Assembly: GCF_019075875.1 (NCBI RefSeq)
Contig: NZ_JAHOOZ010000001.1
Location: 6,053,501-6,117,500, forward strand
Reading direction: 5' to 3'
DNA length: 64,000 bases
Origin: Novosphingobium sp. G106
GTDB taxonomy: Bacteria > Pseudomonadota > Alphaproteobacteria > Sphingomonadales > Sphingomonadaceae
The notes under the pieces were generated by a model. It was given only the letters and a program-made list of their open reading frames with translations. It did no database searches and had not been told where the DNA came from. A program made the translations under genes and the position numbers. Shown piece after piece: positions 43,346 through 52,356 of this stretch. Every line of letters begins with the position of its first letter. Positions within the stretch are counted from its first letter, which is position 1.

Positions 43346-43470
43346 CCTCCCCTGCAAGGGGAGGGGGACCGCCCGCGAAGCGGGTGGTGGAGGGGTGTCC
43401 CGCTCTCAGGATAGGGTGATACCCCTCCGTCAGTCGCGACGCGACTGCCACCTCCCCCTCGCAGGGGAGG
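43346..43470. repeat. palindromic intergenic repeat (CCTCCCCT type)
   Basis: About 125 bp with nested inverted repeats: CCTCCCCTGCAAGGGGAGG at the left, CTCCCCCTCGCAGGGGAGG at the right, inner GACCGCCCGCGAAGCGGGT and a central GGAGGGGT / ACCCCTCC pair. I recognise this as a dispersed element common in sphingomonad genomes; it sits directly after uvrA and can also fold as a terminator. Confidence 0.7.
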
Positions 43471-43591
43471 ATCAAAGGAACCGAACCTACCCCCGCGCGT
43501 TATCGCGTCAGGCCGGCGCGATCCCCCGCATCGATCTTCCGCAAGGACCCCATATCCGCGCGGCGCCGGCCACTTCCGAGGAGGGGAGTCC

Positions 43592-44047
43592 ATGAGACAG
43601 CCTATCGCGATGATCGCCCTTGCCGGCGCGCTGGCCACCGCACCCGCGGCGGCCCAAAGCCCGGTCGCACCCGCCAGCGACATTCCCGCGGCGGTGTTCA
43701 ACGCCACGCTTACCGGCGCTTCCGAAGTCCCGCCCGCCGACGCCGACGGCACCGGCACTTTCACCGCCAAGCTCAATGCCGCGCACAACCAGCTCTGCTA
43801 CGAGCTCAAGGCCGACAAGATCGACACCGCCACCGCCGCGCACGTCCATTCGGGCGCGGTCGGGGTCAGCGGCCCGCCGGTGGTCATGCTCGACCCGCCC
43901 ATCAACGGCGTCGCGGTCAAATGCGCCGCGGTGACGATGGACCTCGCGATGAAGCTGATGGACAACCCAACCGGCTACTACGTCAACGTCCACAACGCCG
44001 CTTTCCCGAACGGCGCGATCCGCGGTCAGCTCCACAAGGCGCCCTGA
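43592..44047 (+). CDS. exported CHRD-domain protein
   Basis: 151 residues, signal peptide (MIALAGALATAPAAAQ) and a CHRD domain: TGASEVPPADADGTGTFTAK, AAHVHSGAVGVSGPPVVMLD, ending YYVNVHNAAFPNGAIRGQL. CHRD domains occur in chordin and many bacterial exported proteins of unknown function. A paralogue lies at 49614. Ribosome binding site GAGGAGGGG upstream. Confidence 0.85.
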   Translation: MRQPIAMIALAGALATAPAAAQSPVAPASDIPAAVFNATLTGASEVPPADADGTGTFTAKLNAAHNQLCYELKADKIDTATAAHVHSGAVGVSGPPVVMLDPPINGVAVKCAAVTMDLAMKLMDNPTGYYVNVHNAAFPNGAIRGQLHKAP

Positions 44048-44057
44048 CCGTCCCAGG

Positions 44058-44085
44058 CAAGAGGATAGCGTTCACTATCCTCTTG
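44058..44085 (+). terminator. perfect 11-bp hairpin after CHRD gene
   Basis: CAAGAGGATAG and CTATCCTCTTG pair perfectly around CGTTCA, 11 nt after the CHRD stop. No T tract follows, so it may be a weak terminator or a 3'-end stabiliser. Confidence 0.45.
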
Positions 44086-44170
44086 CTCCGGCTCCCCGGA
44101 TGACCCATCTTCCCGTGCGATAGCGCCGGGCGGAAAACCGCAGGCGCGGATGGCTTCCCGGGAGAGCACC

Positions 44171-45550
44171 ATGAACATCGACACCCTTAACCGCCGCGCC
44201 GCGCTTGGACTCATGGGCGCGGGCGTAGCCGCCACCGCCTTGCCGCCGCTAAGCCTCGCCGCCGCCACCGCACAACCCTGGCTCGCCACCCCCGCGCAGG
44301 TCGCGGCCGAGCGCATGCTGCTCGAACTGCTGAAAGATCCCGAGCTCAAGCGCATCCAGGGCGAAATCCGCGCCAAACTGGCCGACAGCCCGCGGGCGAA
44401 GAACATCCCCGATGCCATGGCCACGCTCGACGGCGCCATCGCCCAGTGGACCAATTCGCTGATCTTCGCCGAGCTGATGAAGGACACCGCGCGCCCCGGC
44501 TTCCTCTGGGCGACCGACGACACCCCGCGCGACTGGCTCGGCCACCATCTCGGCGGCGTCGGCACCTCGGGCGACAACCCCGACAACATCTACCGCACCG
44601 CCGGGATCGAGGGCGGCGGCCGCTACGAGATTCTCGGCCAGTACCACCCCGACAGCCGGCCGACCCAGCTGCTGATCGAGATCCACGGCGTCGATCTCGC
44701 CCAGCCGAGCACGATGATGACGCCGACCGCCAAGGGCGGCGGCAAGGCGCCCGATCCGCAGGCCTCGTCGCAGATCAACCAGGACGCGCTCGTCGTCGAT
44801 GCCCAGGGGCGGTTCCGCATCACCGTCGGCGGTGAGCCTTCCGGCCCGAACCATCTGGCGATCCCGCCAGCGGGCTTCGTCTCGGTCGGCGTGCGCGACG
44901 TGCTGTCGGACTGGAAGCAGCGCGCCGCCGGGCTGACGATCAACCGGCTCGACCGTGTCGACGCGCCCGCGTTCGGCCTCGAACAGGCGCGCGCGCTCGT
45001 CCACCGCGACTTGCCCGGCTATATCGATTTCTGGTCGAACTTCCCGAACATCTGGTTCGGCGGCCTCGCGCCCAACACCATATCGAAGCCGCAGCAGCGC
45101 CCCGGCGGCTGGGGCTTCGTCGCGGGGATCAACTACCACCTCGCGGCGGACGAGGCGCAGGTGATCACGCTCGATCCGGGCGGCTCGAGGTACACGGGCT
45201 TCCAGATCAACGACCCCTGGATGATCGCGCCTGACGCGCGCGCCCGGCAGGTCTGCCTCAACGGCAGCCAGGTGACGCCCAATGCCGACGGCACCGTGAC
45301 CTACGTGATCGCCGCGAGCGACCCGGGCGCGGCCAACTGGCTCGACACCACCGGCTACCACGACGGCCTCGCCATCCTCCGCTGGCAGGCGATCCCGCCG
45401 GGGCTCAAGGGCGATGGCCTGATCCGCGAGTTCAAGGTGGTGAAGCTGAGCGAGCTTGCGGCGATCAAGGGCCTGCCGCGGGTAACGCCGGCCGAGCGCC
45501 GCGCGCGGGTGGCGGCGCGGAAGGCGGACTATGAGACTAGGGTGCGGTGA
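44171..45550 (+). CDS. exported DUF1214-like protein with possible Tat signal
   Basis: 459 residues from ATG 44171. N-terminus NRRAALGLMGAGVAATALPP has a twin-arginine and hydrophobic stretch, suggesting Tat export. The C-terminal third (ADEAQVITLDPGGSRYTGFQ, DGTVTYVIAASDPGAANWLDT) resembles DUF1214 proteins. Preceded by GGGAGAGCACC. Function unknown; family assignment moderately sure. Confidence 0.65.
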   Translation: MNIDTLNRRAALGLMGAGVAATALPPLSLAAATAQPWLATPAQVAAERMLLELLKDPELKRIQGEIRAKLADSPRAKNIPDAMATLDGAIAQWTNSLIFAELMKDTARPGFLWATDDTPRDWLGHHLGGVGTSGDNPDNIYRTAGIEGGGRYEILGQYHPDSRPTQLLIEIHGVDLAQPSTMMTPTAKGGGKAPDPQASSQINQDALVVDAQGRFRITVGGEPSGPNHLAIPPAGFVSVGVRDVLSDWKQRAAGLTINRLDRVDAPAFGLEQARALVHRDLPGYIDFWSNFPNIWFGGLAPNTISKPQQRPGGWGFVAGINYHLAADEAQVITLDPGGSRYTGFQINDPWMIAPDARARQVCLNGSQVTPNADGTVTYVIAASDPGAANWLDTTGYHDGLAILRWQAIPPGLKGDGLIREFKVVKLSELAAIKGLPRVTPAERRARVAARKADYETRVR

Positions 45551-45578
45551 GGGTTTTCTAAGGCACCGGGCGTGGGTA

Positions 45579-47880
45579 CTACAGACTACGTGCTGCGATT
45601 AATAGAGCATCTGTCGATGTGTTCGGACCATTTATGATAGACAAGGCCGTGCTGCTCCGCCCTCGATTTGGTATGATGATTTTGCGTCTGTCTAAATGAA
45701 TTTCTTCAGCAAAATTATGAGATTTTATCAATGAAACAATGTCTTCGACATACTTAGAGGCTGACGCTGGAAGTCCCCGGTTGAGCGCGCTGTACTGTCT
45801 TCCGGATCCTCTTTGTAGGAACAGTTTTCTAAGTACTGTAAGGAGTACTTTGACAGCGGGCGGTAATGTCGATTCTAGAATGGCGTTGTTAGTTCCAGCA
45901 AATGCCGCGTATCTTTCAACCGTTGTGTCTCCGCGTAACACATCACTTGGGAGATCTTGCCTGGAAACAACCCCCTCTAACGTATCGATTACGCAATCCA
46001 GAAATGTCGGGTAGTTCTCCTCTTCAAGTTTGGAGCTGTCTCGACCCATTTCGACTCGCGAAAAAACACATGATTTAAATGTTAAAGATGAAAAGTTTAT
46101 ATTTGCATCCACGGTTATAGAATCAAAATTTGCATCGGATATTATAATGGGATCACCTTTATAGGCGCTTCCTTTTTCGGTAATTATTGCGATAATGTCC
46201 GATGCAGTAATTGATAGTTTGGGGTTTTTGCTCGCCTGAGAAAGGGCGATAGATAACTTGCTTTCCGCATCAGCGATTTTTTCTGAGGTTAAAGAAAGAC
46301 CCAGTGGCTGGAGGCTTCGTTTTATATCTTCTAGGCCGGCGTGCTCAACGAATGGTGACTCGATAAAGCGCTTCAAGTCACCGCTTCCCGCTGCGTCAGC
46401 AAAATCTATATCGATGAATTCGCGTGCTCCGACGCGTCCTGGTACCGCCCCCAGTCCCGGAAGTCGTCCAGCAAGTAGGTTGGCGGGTTCGTCAGCATCT
46501 CGTCCAAAGACGGCCCGAAATACCGCTTTAATATCGCTCTCCTGTAATCCTTTGCTACCCTCTGCGCTTTGCCTTGCTTTTGTAGATAGGCCTTCAATGA
46601 ATAGGCGCAATTCCAAAGCCTCTGCGCCAGCGCCCCAAATTTGCTTAACTTCGCGCTCGCAAATACTATTTAAAAGGTGGTCCCAGCCAGAGGTAGGATT
46701 GAGCGCAGCTAATTCTTCGCTATCTTTCAATAGGCCGCTATTAGCTAGGTATCCAAGCAGGAGCGGGCGGGTCGGTAGCCAATTGGGCAGCATATTTGAT
46801 TTGAGTTTGAGGTATTTTGCAATTTGCTCATCATTAAATCCGGCAAGTTCTAGAACAGTGTCTTTCGTACTGTAGCCTATGGCCTGTCTAGATTCATCTC
46901 TACTGTCAAAATAGTTCTCGCGACCTGCGAGAAATATGGATGCATTTCCTGGGGTCTGCTCAAAAAACTTTTTCACTAACTCGACGGCTAATCGACGGGC
47001 ATGCTTGAGATTTGAAATGGAAACGCCAAATTGCGGAGGGGTTAGCTCATCGAATCCGTCGAGAAAAAGTGTTACAAAGCCCGCTCTCCATGCGGAAATC
47101 AGTCGGTTTGGATCTTCAAATCCAATTAGTTGAGCGTGACGGAATAGCGCCTCATCAGGATTAAGTTGAGCTATGTGTTTTCGAAGATTTAGATATATCG
47201 GACATTGTATTGTTTTGTTTTCCGAAAATCTATCGCGACACCTTGAGTAAATATCTCTCAAGGTCATGCTTTTTCCAGATCCATAATCACCATAAATTAT
47301 AAATCGTTGACCGCCGATCGTCTGCTCGGAAAGTTTAAGGGCTGTTTTGTTTTCGCCTGTTAGGACGTTATTAAGGGCTGTTTGTATATAGGATGAAGGT
47401 GGAACATTATAGTCATTGTCATCGGCTGGATTTCTAATGCTTCCAAAAAAATGATCTCCCCGCAATCTGATATAATGCCTGCCGTCAAAAAGTCGGGAGA
47501 ACAGCGTTGAAAACGAAATAATCTCTTTTGGGCAATTTACTTTATATGATCGAACTACGTCGTTTTGATCGGCTGTTGGTTCGTCCAATGTTATCAATAT
47601 AATTCGAAAGTTATATTCAGAAAATCGCGGAGATAATTTGAGTTGTCTTACCAAATCTCTGCATTTTATTAAATCATATTCGGTCTTATTCTTTTTTTCG
47701 CTCTTTAGTTGCCTCGATAACGATCAATTCGGTGCCTGTGTCGATAATTTCGTCACGTTCACGGCCATCGAGAATGATCGAACCGGTGGCTGCTGCGCCT
47801 CGGTAAAGGTGGCGAGCGACCTGCCGTACCGAAGCTTCAAAGTGCTCACCGGAAAGTGCATCGGCATGAAAATCGGGCAT
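45579..47880 (-). CDS. nuclease-NACHT (STAND) NTPase, candidate anti-phage protein; frameshifted as given
   Basis: As given, two frames meet at an A7 run (T7 on the plus strand, 47692-47698). With six A the frame reads ATKERKKNKTEYDLIKCRDL and joins them into about 766 residues from ATG 47880 (MPDFHADALSGEHFEASVRQ). N-terminal 110 residues carry a PD-(D/E)xK-like core (RERDEIIDTGTELIVIEATK). The NACHT module has Walker A YGDYGSGKSMT and Walker B TLFLDGFDEL, with the sensor FLAGRE. The C-terminal part includes a short pentapeptide-like stretch (DANFDSITVDANINFSSL). The gene is far AT-richer than its surroundings and stands alone, typical of acquired defence genes. The effector assignment is inference. 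Confidence 0.72.
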
Positions 47881-48077
47881 TGGCTCAGGATGGATTGAGG
47901 CAGGTCTGTTCGTCAAGATCGTTAATTGCAAAGCGACCGAAACAGATCTTTTTCGTTTGGGGGCATTCTGTCGCAAGCTCTTATTGGTCTCGCTCAGCCC
48001 ACCATGAAAAAGGAGTTGGCCGATTTGGAACCCCCGACGTACCCACATCGATTTATGGGAAGATTTGGAGCGGGACA

Positions 48078-48518
48078 CTATGAACTCACCAACCCAAACT
48101 CCAACGTCCCAATCCCCTCGAACACCCGCCGCGTGAACTTCCAGCCCTCGGGCGTCCGCACCAGCGTGTCGGCGTAGATGCCGAGGTATTCGACGCTCTC
48201 GGCCTTGCCCTTGTACTTGCCGCCCTCGCGGATGCCCGAGCGGGCCGTGGCCTCGTCGCCCGCCACATCGATCACCGCGGGGGCATTGTGCTGGAGGACG
48301 AATTCGAGCGGCTCCGACAGCATCGCGAGCGCGCCGCGGATCGCCTCGAGCCCGGCGAAGCGCAGCCCCAGGTGCGGGATCTCCCAGACCGCGTCGGCGG
48401 TGAACAGCGCCAGCACCGGCGCCCAGTCGCCGCGGCCGGTCAGCGTGGCATAGGCGCTGATCACCCGCTGCACGGCCAGCTGGTCGGCCAAATCGGCCAG
48501 GTTTTGGTCATTCGGCAT
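48078..48518 (-). CDS. SnoaL-like (NTF2 fold) protein
   Basis: 146 residues (MPNDQNLADLADQLAVQRVI, then TGRGDWAPVLALFTADAVWE and GLRFAGLEAIRGAL). SnoaL_4-type cone fold, often small-molecule isomerase or hydrolase; no substrate evident. ATG 48518 chosen over an upstream in-frame ATG because it begins the fold. Divergent from the next gene; the 269-nt spacer (48519-48787) shows no further gene. Confidence 0.75.
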   Translation of the reverse strand: MPNDQNLADLADQLAVQRVISAYATLTGRGDWAPVLALFTADAVWEIPHLGLRFAGLEAIRGALAMLSEPLEFVLQHNAPAVIDVAGDEATARSGIREGGKYKGKAESVEYLGIYADTLVRTPEGWKFTRRVFEGIGTLEFGLVSS

Positions 48519-48787
48519 CGCACGCTTCCTCTCGTTTCGCATTTTCCTACTCATGCCAAATCTGCCTAGTCTTGGCGCGTCCAATCTTCACGAGCGCCGT
48601 CATGACGTCATCCACCCGCAACCCCCTGATTTCACCGGACCTTCTCGCGCAAAACCGCGACTCACCGAAACATTTTTGCCTGCGCGACATGGGTGACCTT
48701 CCTGAACTTCGCGGGCTTCATCCGGCGCTTTACAAGCCCGCCGCCCCGCCGCATTCTCGCGCCGTCCGCACGAGGGGAGAGCGTGCC

Positions 48788-49192
48788 ATGAGTACCAGCG
48801 CCGATCCGGTAGACGTCGTCACGACCTTCCTCGCGCTATGGGAGCAGCCCGGCGGGCTCGACCAGTCGGTGCGCGAATATTTCCTGCCGACGACCGTCTG
48901 GGAGAACGTCGGCCTCGCCACGACCACCGGGCAGGACGAGGCGATCGCGCTCAACGCGCAGCTCTGCGCTGCGGTCGGCATGGCGACGATCCGCGTCGAC
49001 AACCTCGCGGTCGCCGTGACCGGCAACAAGGTGCTGACCGAGCGGATCGACCATATGGTCAATGCCGCGGGCGAAACGACCTACTCGGCGCCGGTCATGG
49101 GCATCTTCGAGATCGAAAACGGTAAGATCGCCGCCTGGCGCGACTATTTCGACAGCGCCGGCGCCGCCGCGCTGATGCAGGGGAAGGCGTGA
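48788..49192 (+). CDS. limonene-1,2-epoxide hydrolase-like protein 1
   Basis: 134 residues. NTF2-fold protein with the Asp-Arg-Asp pattern of limonene-epoxide hydrolases: R-x-D in VLTERIDHM and Asp in GKIAAWRDYFD. Start ATG 48788 after GAGGGGAGAGCG. Coupled with the next gene, its paralogue (overlap at the stop). Epoxide hydrolase activity is suggested but not certain. Confidence 0.78.
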   Translation: MSTSADPVDVVTTFLALWEQPGGLDQSVREYFLPTTVWENVGLATTTGQDEAIALNAQLCAAVGMATIRVDNLAVAVTGNKVLTERIDHMVNAAGETTYSAPVMGIFEIENGKIAAWRDYFDSAGAAALMQGKA

Positions 49193-49578
49193 TGCAAAGC
49201 CCGGCCCAGATCGTCTCGGACTTCATCGCGCTGTGGGAGGAGCCCGACGGCTTCCCCCAGGCGGTCGACACCTATTTCACCCCCGACACGGTCTGGGAGA
49301 ACCACGGCCTGATCACCACGCGCGGGCCCGAGGAGGCGATCGGCTTCTACGACCAGTTCGGCGCGGCCACGGGCATGAAGGGGATGCGGATCGACGTCCT
49401 CGCCATTGCCGAGACCGGCGCGAAGGTGCTGACCGAGCGGGTGGACTACATTCTCGGCGCCGGGGGTGAGACGGTGATGACCGTGCCGGTGATGGGGATT
49501 TTCGAAGTGGAAGGCGGGCGGATAACCGCCTGGCGCGACTATTTCGATACAGTCGCAAATTCGCCGCCCGCGGGTTGA
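49192..49578 (+). CDS. limonene-1,2-epoxide hydrolase-like protein 2
   Basis: 128 residues, paralogue of the preceding protein, with VLTERVDYILG and GGRITAWRDYFDT keeping the R-x-D and Asp residues. The ATG at 49192 overlaps the previous stop (TGATG); a GTG at 49189 is an alternative. Tandem arrangement suggests gene duplication with divergent or heteromeric function. Confidence 0.78.
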   Translation: MQSPAQIVSDFIALWEEPDGFPQAVDTYFTPDTVWENHGLITTRGPEEAIGFYDQFGAATGMKGMRIDVLAIAETGAKVLTERVDYILGAGGETVMTVPVMGIFEVEGGRITAWRDYFDTVANSPPAG

Positions 49579-49613
49579 GGCAGGCGAAGGCGATAATACA
49601 GGAGGGTAAAGCC

Positions 49614-50033
49614 ATGAAGTACAAGGTTCTGACTATCGCGATGCTGGCCGCGGTTTCGCTGGGGGCCTCGGGCGCCCAGGCCGCAACCGTAAAGCTCGGC
49701 GCGACCATGACCGGGCCGAACGAGCCCGCGGGCGGCGATCCTGACGGCACGGGGACTTTCGTGGTCGAGATCGATCCCGATGCCGGCGACTTCTGCTACA
49801 CGATCACCTCGGCCAAGATCGCCGCGCCGACCATGGCCCACGTCCACAGCGGCGCGACCGGGGTGAACGGGCCGCCGGTCGTGACGATCGACCCCAAGGG
49901 CAACGACGAATGCATGGCGGTCGAGCCCGGCGTGCTCAAGCCGATCGTCGCCAATCCCGAGAACTACTACGTCAACATCCACAACGCCGAGTTCCCCGGC
50001 GGCGCGATCCGCGGGCAGCTGGTGAAGAAGTAG
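49614..50033 (+). CDS. exported CHRD-domain protein 2
   Basis: 139 residues. Signal peptide (TIAMLAAVSLGASGAQA) and CHRD domain (GPNEPAGGDPDGTGTFVVEI, AHVHSGATGVNGPPVV, YYVNIHNAEFPGGAIRGQL). Paralogue of the gene at 43592, with a different central loop holding two cysteines. The ribosome binding site is GGAGGG. Confidence 0.85.
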   Translation: MKYKVLTIAMLAAVSLGASGAQAATVKLGATMTGPNEPAGGDPDGTGTFVVEIDPDAGDFCYTITSAKIAAPTMAHVHSGATGVNGPPVVTIDPKGNDECMAVEPGVLKPIVANPENYYVNIHNAEFPGGAIRGQLVKK

Positions 50034-50086
50034 GGGAGGGGGCGCGTAAAGGGGAAGTCCAGAGCGTGATCGCCCGACACTGGCAC

Positions 50087-50178
50087 CGTCATCCCGGACC
50101 TGATCCGGGATCCCGCTGCCTTTTCGATCTCACGTCCGCAGGCGATGAGCGGGATCCGGGATCAAGTCCGGGGTGACG
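50087..50178. repeat. REP-like inverted repeat (CGTCATCCCGG type)
   Basis: Outer arms CGTCATCCCGGACCTGATC and GATCAAGTCCGGGGTGACG pair, with inner GGGATCCCGCT / AGCGGGATCC, around a 30-nt centre. The GTCATCCCGGACxTGATCCGGGATC motif is a dispersed palindrome known from many alphaproteobacteria. It lies downstream of the CHRD gene. Confidence 0.75.
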
Positions 50179-50221
50179 AACTGGAGGCAGGCAAAGTCGG
50201 GCGGGCTCCAGGCCCCAAAAC

Positions 50222-50254
50222 AGGATGGGGCCGGCATTGCTGCCGGCCCCGCTG
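50222..50254 (-). terminator. Rho-independent terminator facing leftward
   Basis: GGGGCCGGCA / TGCCGGCCCC form a perfect 10-bp stem (50227-50250). On the minus strand it is followed by ATCCTGTTTT, so it would end a leftward transcript from the unexplained 50.25-51.0 kb segment. On the plus strand no T tract follows. Confidence 0.6.
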
Positions 50255-50984
50255 TCGTCGCCTACCGCTGTCTACGCAGCTTCCGCTTCCTCGGTTGCCC
50301 GACGATCCCAGTTCGAACAGGAGCCTGGCCGCTGTGATGCTTCACCGAGCACCCCGAATGCGTTCCGCACCGTCGGGTACTGCTGCATCGTGATGCTCGT
50401 CGCATCGAGCCCGACCGTTTGGTTCCAACCCGCCTGGGACAAGTCCCCGCGCGAAGACCTTCGCGATCGTTACGCCTGTCGCCCTGGTCGGTCTGTCAGT
50501 GCCCGAAGGCCATCCGGACCGGCAAAGCTCCGACCCCGACAATGGGAGCCGGCGATGGGTCCCGTCAGGCGGGTGGTCGGGGTCCGAGAACCCGTTCCGT
50601 CCGCCTGGCGGTTCCAACCGATCGCTGCATTCCGTCAGGTCCGCATTTCCTTCGGGATTGCTCCCTCGGGAAAGCTTCGCTGCCGTGCCTTCCGGAGTTG
50701 TCGTCCGTCCTGCCGAAGCAGGCCTTCCGTCGCTCCTTCCGGGCCGCGGCGATTCGGCCAACGGCTGCGCGCCACTCACTGCATCTGCGGTTCGCCAGGT
50801 TCGTTCCGAAGAACTCCCGAGGCGCGTTTTCCGACGCTGCTGCGGGCATCGCTGTCGCTTCGTTTGGGTTGAATTTCTCCAACTCTTTCAGGGGTTTATT
50901 CCTTCCAGAGAGGGGAAGTTCTTCCCTTCCGATGGACAGAAGCTGCGCCCACGAACCGAGTCGTGCAAGTATTTTTTATGACAC
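50255..50984 (-). ncRNA. candidate large structured RNA (no credible protein)
   Basis: About 730 nt between the palindromic repeat and argG. No frame on either strand gives a recognisable protein, and third-position GC is well below that of neighbours. On the minus strand local hairpins are dense: GGGAAG-AA-CTTCCC, GTTC-TTCG-GAAC, CCTGC-TTCG-GCAGG, CCGCC-A-GGCGG, CGCGAAG-GT-CTTCGCG, GGGAC-TT-GTCCC, two GGTTGGAACC, and a longer GACCCCGAC / GTCGGGGTC pair. Two have UUCG loops. A leftward terminator closes the segment. An alternative is an unrecognised coding gene with indels: one minus frame is open 50469-50272, ending just before the terminator. Confidence 0.4.
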
Positions 50985-50993
50985 TTATCCACA
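50985..50993 (+). other. DnaA-box-like 9-mer
   Basis: TTATCCACA is a perfect DnaA box, with related TGTGGACA and TGGATAAG fragments 20-35 nt downstream. The cluster is too small for an origin. It may regulate the leftward unit that starts nearby, or be chance. Confidence 0.35.
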
Positions 50994-51081
50994 GATCGCC
51001 GTAATGCCTGTGGACAGCGCTGGATAAGTCCGTCAAGTGCTTGGATTCTGCGCTGAACGGATCGGCGCGCTCCCCAAATTT

Positions 51082-52296
51082 TTATCGATCGCGCTGGGCC
51101 AGCAGCCTCAGGCGAAGCGCGTTTAGCTTGATGAAGCCCGCGGCGTCCTTCTGATCGTAGGCGCCGGCGTCGTCCTCGAAAGTGACGTGGCGTTCCGAAT
51201 AGAGGCTGTTCGGGCTCTTGCGGCCGACCACCGAAGCCATGCCCTTGTAGAGTTTGAGCCGGACGGTGCCCGCCACCTTCTCCTGGCTGTGGTCGATCGC
51301 CGCCTGCAGCATCTCGCGCTCGGGGGCGAACCAGAAGCCGTTGTAGATCAGCTCGGCATAGCGCGGCATCAGTTCGTCCTTGAGATGCGCGGCGCCGCGG
51401 TCGAGCGTGATCTGCTCGATGCCGCGGTGGGCGCGCGCATAGATCTCGCCGCCCGGGGTCTCGTACATGCCGCGGCTCTTCATGCCGACGAAGCGGTTCT
51501 CGACGAGGTCGAGCCGGCCGATGCCATGCTTGCGGCCAAGTTCGTTGAGCGCGGTGAGCAGGGTGGCGGGGCTCATCGCCTCGCCATTGAGCGCGACGCC
51601 GTCACCCTTTTCGAAGTCGACCGTGATGTACTCGGGCTGGTCGGGCGCATCCTCGGGATTGACCGTGCGGCTGTAGACGTAGTCGGGCACTTCCTCCCAC
51701 GGATCCTCGAGCACCTTGCCCTCGGACGAGGTGTGCAGCAGGTTCGCGTCGGTCGAGAACGGGCTCTCGCCGCGCTTGTCCTTGGGGACGGGGATCTGAT
51801 GCTTCTCGGCCCAGGCGATCAGCGCGGTGCGGCTGGTCAGGTCCCACTCGCGCCAGGGGGCGATGACCTTGATCGAGGGTTCGAGCGCATAGGCCGAAAG
51901 CTCGAAGCGGACCTGGTCGTTGCCTTTGCCGGTAGCGCCGTGGGCGACGGCATCGGCGCCGGTCTCGCGGGCGATCTCGATCAACCGCTTCGAGATCAGC
52001 GGCCGCGCGATCGAGGTGCCGAGCAGGTAGTCGCCCTCGTAGCGGGCATTGGCGCGCATCATCGGGAAGACGAAGTCGCGGACGAATTCCTCGCGCAGGT
52101 CGTCGATGTAGATGTTCTCGTCGGGCAGGCCCATCAGCTTGGCCTTGGCGCGCGCGGGTTCGAGCTCTTCGCCCTGGCCGAGGTCGGCGGTGAAGGTCAC
52201 GACCTCGCAGCCGTAGGTGACCTGCAGCCACTTCAGGATGACCGAGGTGTCGAGGCCGCCCGAATAGGCGAGTACGACCTTCTTGATGTCCGACAT
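51082..52296 (-). CDS. argG: argininosuccinate synthase
   Basis: Joins citrulline and aspartate with ATP in arginine synthesis. It has 404 residues. PP-loop [15 protein letters not shown] at the N-terminus, then [13 protein letters not shown] and [18 protein letters not shown]. Single leftward gene; the downstream region is the hairpin-rich segment. Confidence 0.97.
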   Translation of the reverse strand: MSDIKKVVLAYSGGLDTSVILKWLQVTYGCEVVTFTADLGQGEELEPARAKAKLMGLPDENIYIDDLREEFVRDFVFPMMRANARYEGDYLLGTSIARPLISKRLIEIARETGADAVAHGATGKGNDQVRFELSAYALEPSIKVIAPWREWDLTSRTALIAWAEKHQIPVPKDKRGESPFSTDANLLHTSSEGKVLEDPWEEVPDYVYSRTVNPEDAPDQPEYITVDFEKGDGVALNGEAMSPATLLTALNELGRKHGIGRLDLVENRFVGMKSRGMYETPGGEIYARAHRGIEQITLDRGAAHLKDELMPRYAELIYNGFWFAPEREMLQAAIDHSQEKVAGTVRLKLYKGMASVVGRKSPNSLYSERHVTFEDDAGAYDQKDAAGFIKLNALRLRLLAQRDR

Positions 52297-52356
52297 GATG
52301 CAGGCTCCGCTTGATTGCGGGGCGCGCCTAACAACTACAGGTTGTCACCGCAACCG

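Noticed and set aside
50225..51027. Several overlapping open frames of 100-215 codons on both strands
   Set aside because: Frames are open in parallel on both strands, composition is not protein-like, and none shows a motif or good start. Treated as a candidate RNA instead, with low confidence.
50985..51027. Replication origin near the TTATCCACA box
   Set aside because: Only one perfect DnaA box plus fragments, no AT-rich unwinding region and no dnaA, hemE or parAB neighbours.
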